Positions 59,502-60,492 of a DNA stretch of 60,492 nucleotides are shown one piece after another (positions within the stretch are counted from its first letter, which is position 1; every line of letters begins with the position of its first letter). Source of the DNA: Actinacidiphila oryziradicis (GTDB taxonomy: Bacteria; Actinomycetota; Actinomycetes; Streptomycetales; Streptomycetaceae); contig NZ_SUMC01000014.1 of assembly GCF_005047355.1 (NCBI RefSeq), positions 1-60,492 of the forward strand, given 5' to 3'. The notes under the pieces were generated by a model, which ran no database searches, was not told the DNA's origin, and was given only the letters and a program-made list of their open reading frames with translations. Made by a program: the position numbers and the translations under genes.

Positions 59502-60492
59502 CGGCTTTCCTCCCCCGGGAGGTGGCGATCAGATAGCCGGCCGTCACCAGGAGCAGGAACAGCAGCAGGAGCACCGACATCGCCGAGCCCGTCCCGAAGT
59601 TCCAGGTCACGAAGGACGACTGGTAGATGTGGATGGAGATCAGGTCGGCCGCCTGCGGCGCCGAGCGGCCGAACAGCACGTAGGGCGTGTTGAAGTCGTT
59701 GAACGTCCACAGGAACAGCACCAGTACGAGCACCTGGTTGACCGGGCGCAGCGACGGCAGGGTGATCCGGCGGATCTGCTGCCAGATGCCCGCTCCGTCC
59801 ACCGACGCCGCCTCGTACAGCTCGCGCGGGATGTTCTGCAGCCCGGCCATCAGGCACAGGAACGCGAACGGCCAGGACCGCCATACGGAGACGACGACCA
59901 GCGCCGTGAAGCTGTTGTCGCCGATGAGCCAGAACGGCTGGCCGGAGGTGAGGTGCAACTGGTCGTGCAGCACATGGTTCACCAGGCCGTTGTCCCGCTG
60001 GAACATGAACGCCCAGGTGATCACGGCCGCGTAGACCGGTAGCGCGTACGGCACCAGGAAGACCGTGCGCAGCACGCCCCTGCCGCGGAAGGCGTCCTGC
60101 ATCAGGATGGCGGCGACCGTGCCCACCAGCCAGGAGAGCCCGACGGCGAGAACGGTGAACATGCAGGTGACCCAGAAGGAGTGCAGCAGGGCCTGGCCGA
60201 CCGGGGCGTTGAAGTTCACCGCCAGGCGGTAGTTGCCCAGGCCGGCCCAGGGCGCCGTCGACCAGTCGCGGATGAAGAACTGGGTGAGCACCCTGAAGCT
60301 CATCACGATGCCGACGACCATCGGCACGAGGTGGATCAGCAGCTCCAGGACGAGCGCGGGGAGCAGCAGCAGGTAGGGCAGGCCACCCTGGCGCACCCGG
60401 TCGGGAACGCGGAGCCGGCGCTTGCGGGGGGGCGCGGGTCGGGCGGCCTCCGGAGCCGTTTCCGGAGGCCGCCGGTCGGGGGTGGTGACAGT
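59494..60492 (-). CDS. Sugar ABC permease (MalF type), 5' end outside window
   Basis: The frame is open to the window edge. Six helices begin near GLPYLLLLPALVLELLIHLV, and the EAA loop is ELYEAASVDGAGIWQQIRRITLP. A GTG at 60396 could start translation. However, the frame continues upstream with TVTTPDRRPPETAPEAARP then RKRRLRVPDR, a typical permease N-terminal tail, so the true start lies just beyond 60492. The binding-protein gene of this operon is probably also just outside. Confidence 0.88.
   Translation of the reverse strand, partial: TVTTPDRRPPETAPEAARPAPPRKRRLRVPDRVRQGGLPYLLLLPALVLELLIHLVPMVVGIVMSFRVLTQFFIRDWSTAPWAGLGNYRLAVNFNAPVGQALLHSFWVTCMFTVLAVGLSWLVGTVAAILMQDAFRGRGVLRTVFLVPYALPVYAAVITWAFMFQRDNGLVNHVLHDQLHLTSGQPFWLIGDNSFTALVVVSVWRSWPFAFLCLMAGLQNIPRELYEAASVDGAGIWQQIRRITLPSLRPVNQVLVLVLFLWTFNDFNTPYVLFGRSAPQAADLISIHIYQSSFVTWNFGTGSAMSVLLLLFLLLVTAGYLIATSRGRKADA

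Noticed and set aside
1..60492. CRISPR arrays, rRNA and tRNA genes
   Set aside because: No regularly spaced repeat-spacer units, no rRNA-like conserved segments and no cloverleaf with a GGTTCGA-type loop were noticed on reading both strands. Very short or divergent RNAs could still be missed without a covariance search.

Overview
The window looks like a chromosomal stretch from a Streptomyces or close relative. Reasons: very high GC with third-position bias, many GTG starts, Tat and Sec secreted glycosidases carrying ricin-type lectin tails, LacI-controlled sugar ABC operons, and an actinobacterial Cys-tract leader peptide. Several decayed gene remnants suggest an accessory, arm-like region. 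No rRNA, tRNA or CRISPR array was seen.

Layout. (1) 28-5088, minus: a short leader peptide followed by four flavin monooxygenases of the luciferase-like superfamily, probably an organosulfur or other scavenging operon. (2) 5498-8506: a membrane-anchored protein of unknown role, a LacI regulator and a broken sugar ABC permease. (3) 8524-26415: a block of secreted carbohydrate enzymes (GH2, a GtaA-type protein, GH27, two GH76, GH47, GH92). With them sit a small secreted protein, an AlkB-like dioxygenase and decayed fragments. GH76, GH47 and GH92 together point to fungal (yeast-type) alpha-mannan as substrate. A shared palindrome, GACAACGTTGTC, and close variants lie upstream of several of these genes. 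(4) 26563-28440: a membrane protein, a DJ-1/PfpI protein and a DedA remnant. (5) 28447-34910, minus: a peptide-export operon. It has a 64-residue precursor with a double-glycine leader, a HlyD-type adaptor, a C39 peptidase-ABC and a second large ABC of the NHLM/NHLP type. No peptide-modifying enzyme is visible. (6) 35558-43712: GH30 with a lectin tail, then a LacI-controlled maltose/alpha-glucoside-type operon (binding protein, two permeases, GH13). (7) 43825-49078: an F420-type oxidoreductase, an MFS transporter, and a phenolic-acid decarboxylase operon (UbiX, UbiD and small subunit D) divergent from a MarR regulator. (8) 49131-54371: a stand-alone TnpB-like protein, an orphan MacA-type adaptor with no MacB, and a LysR remnant. 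(9) 54372-60492: a phosphoesterase, a lectin plus beta-helix secreted protein, a GH1 beta-glucosidase and two sugar permeases, the last running off the window.

Overall theme: extracellular attack on fungal cell-wall polymers (alpha-mannan, beta-glucan) with uptake of the sugars, plus a compact and apparently modification-free secreted-peptide system.
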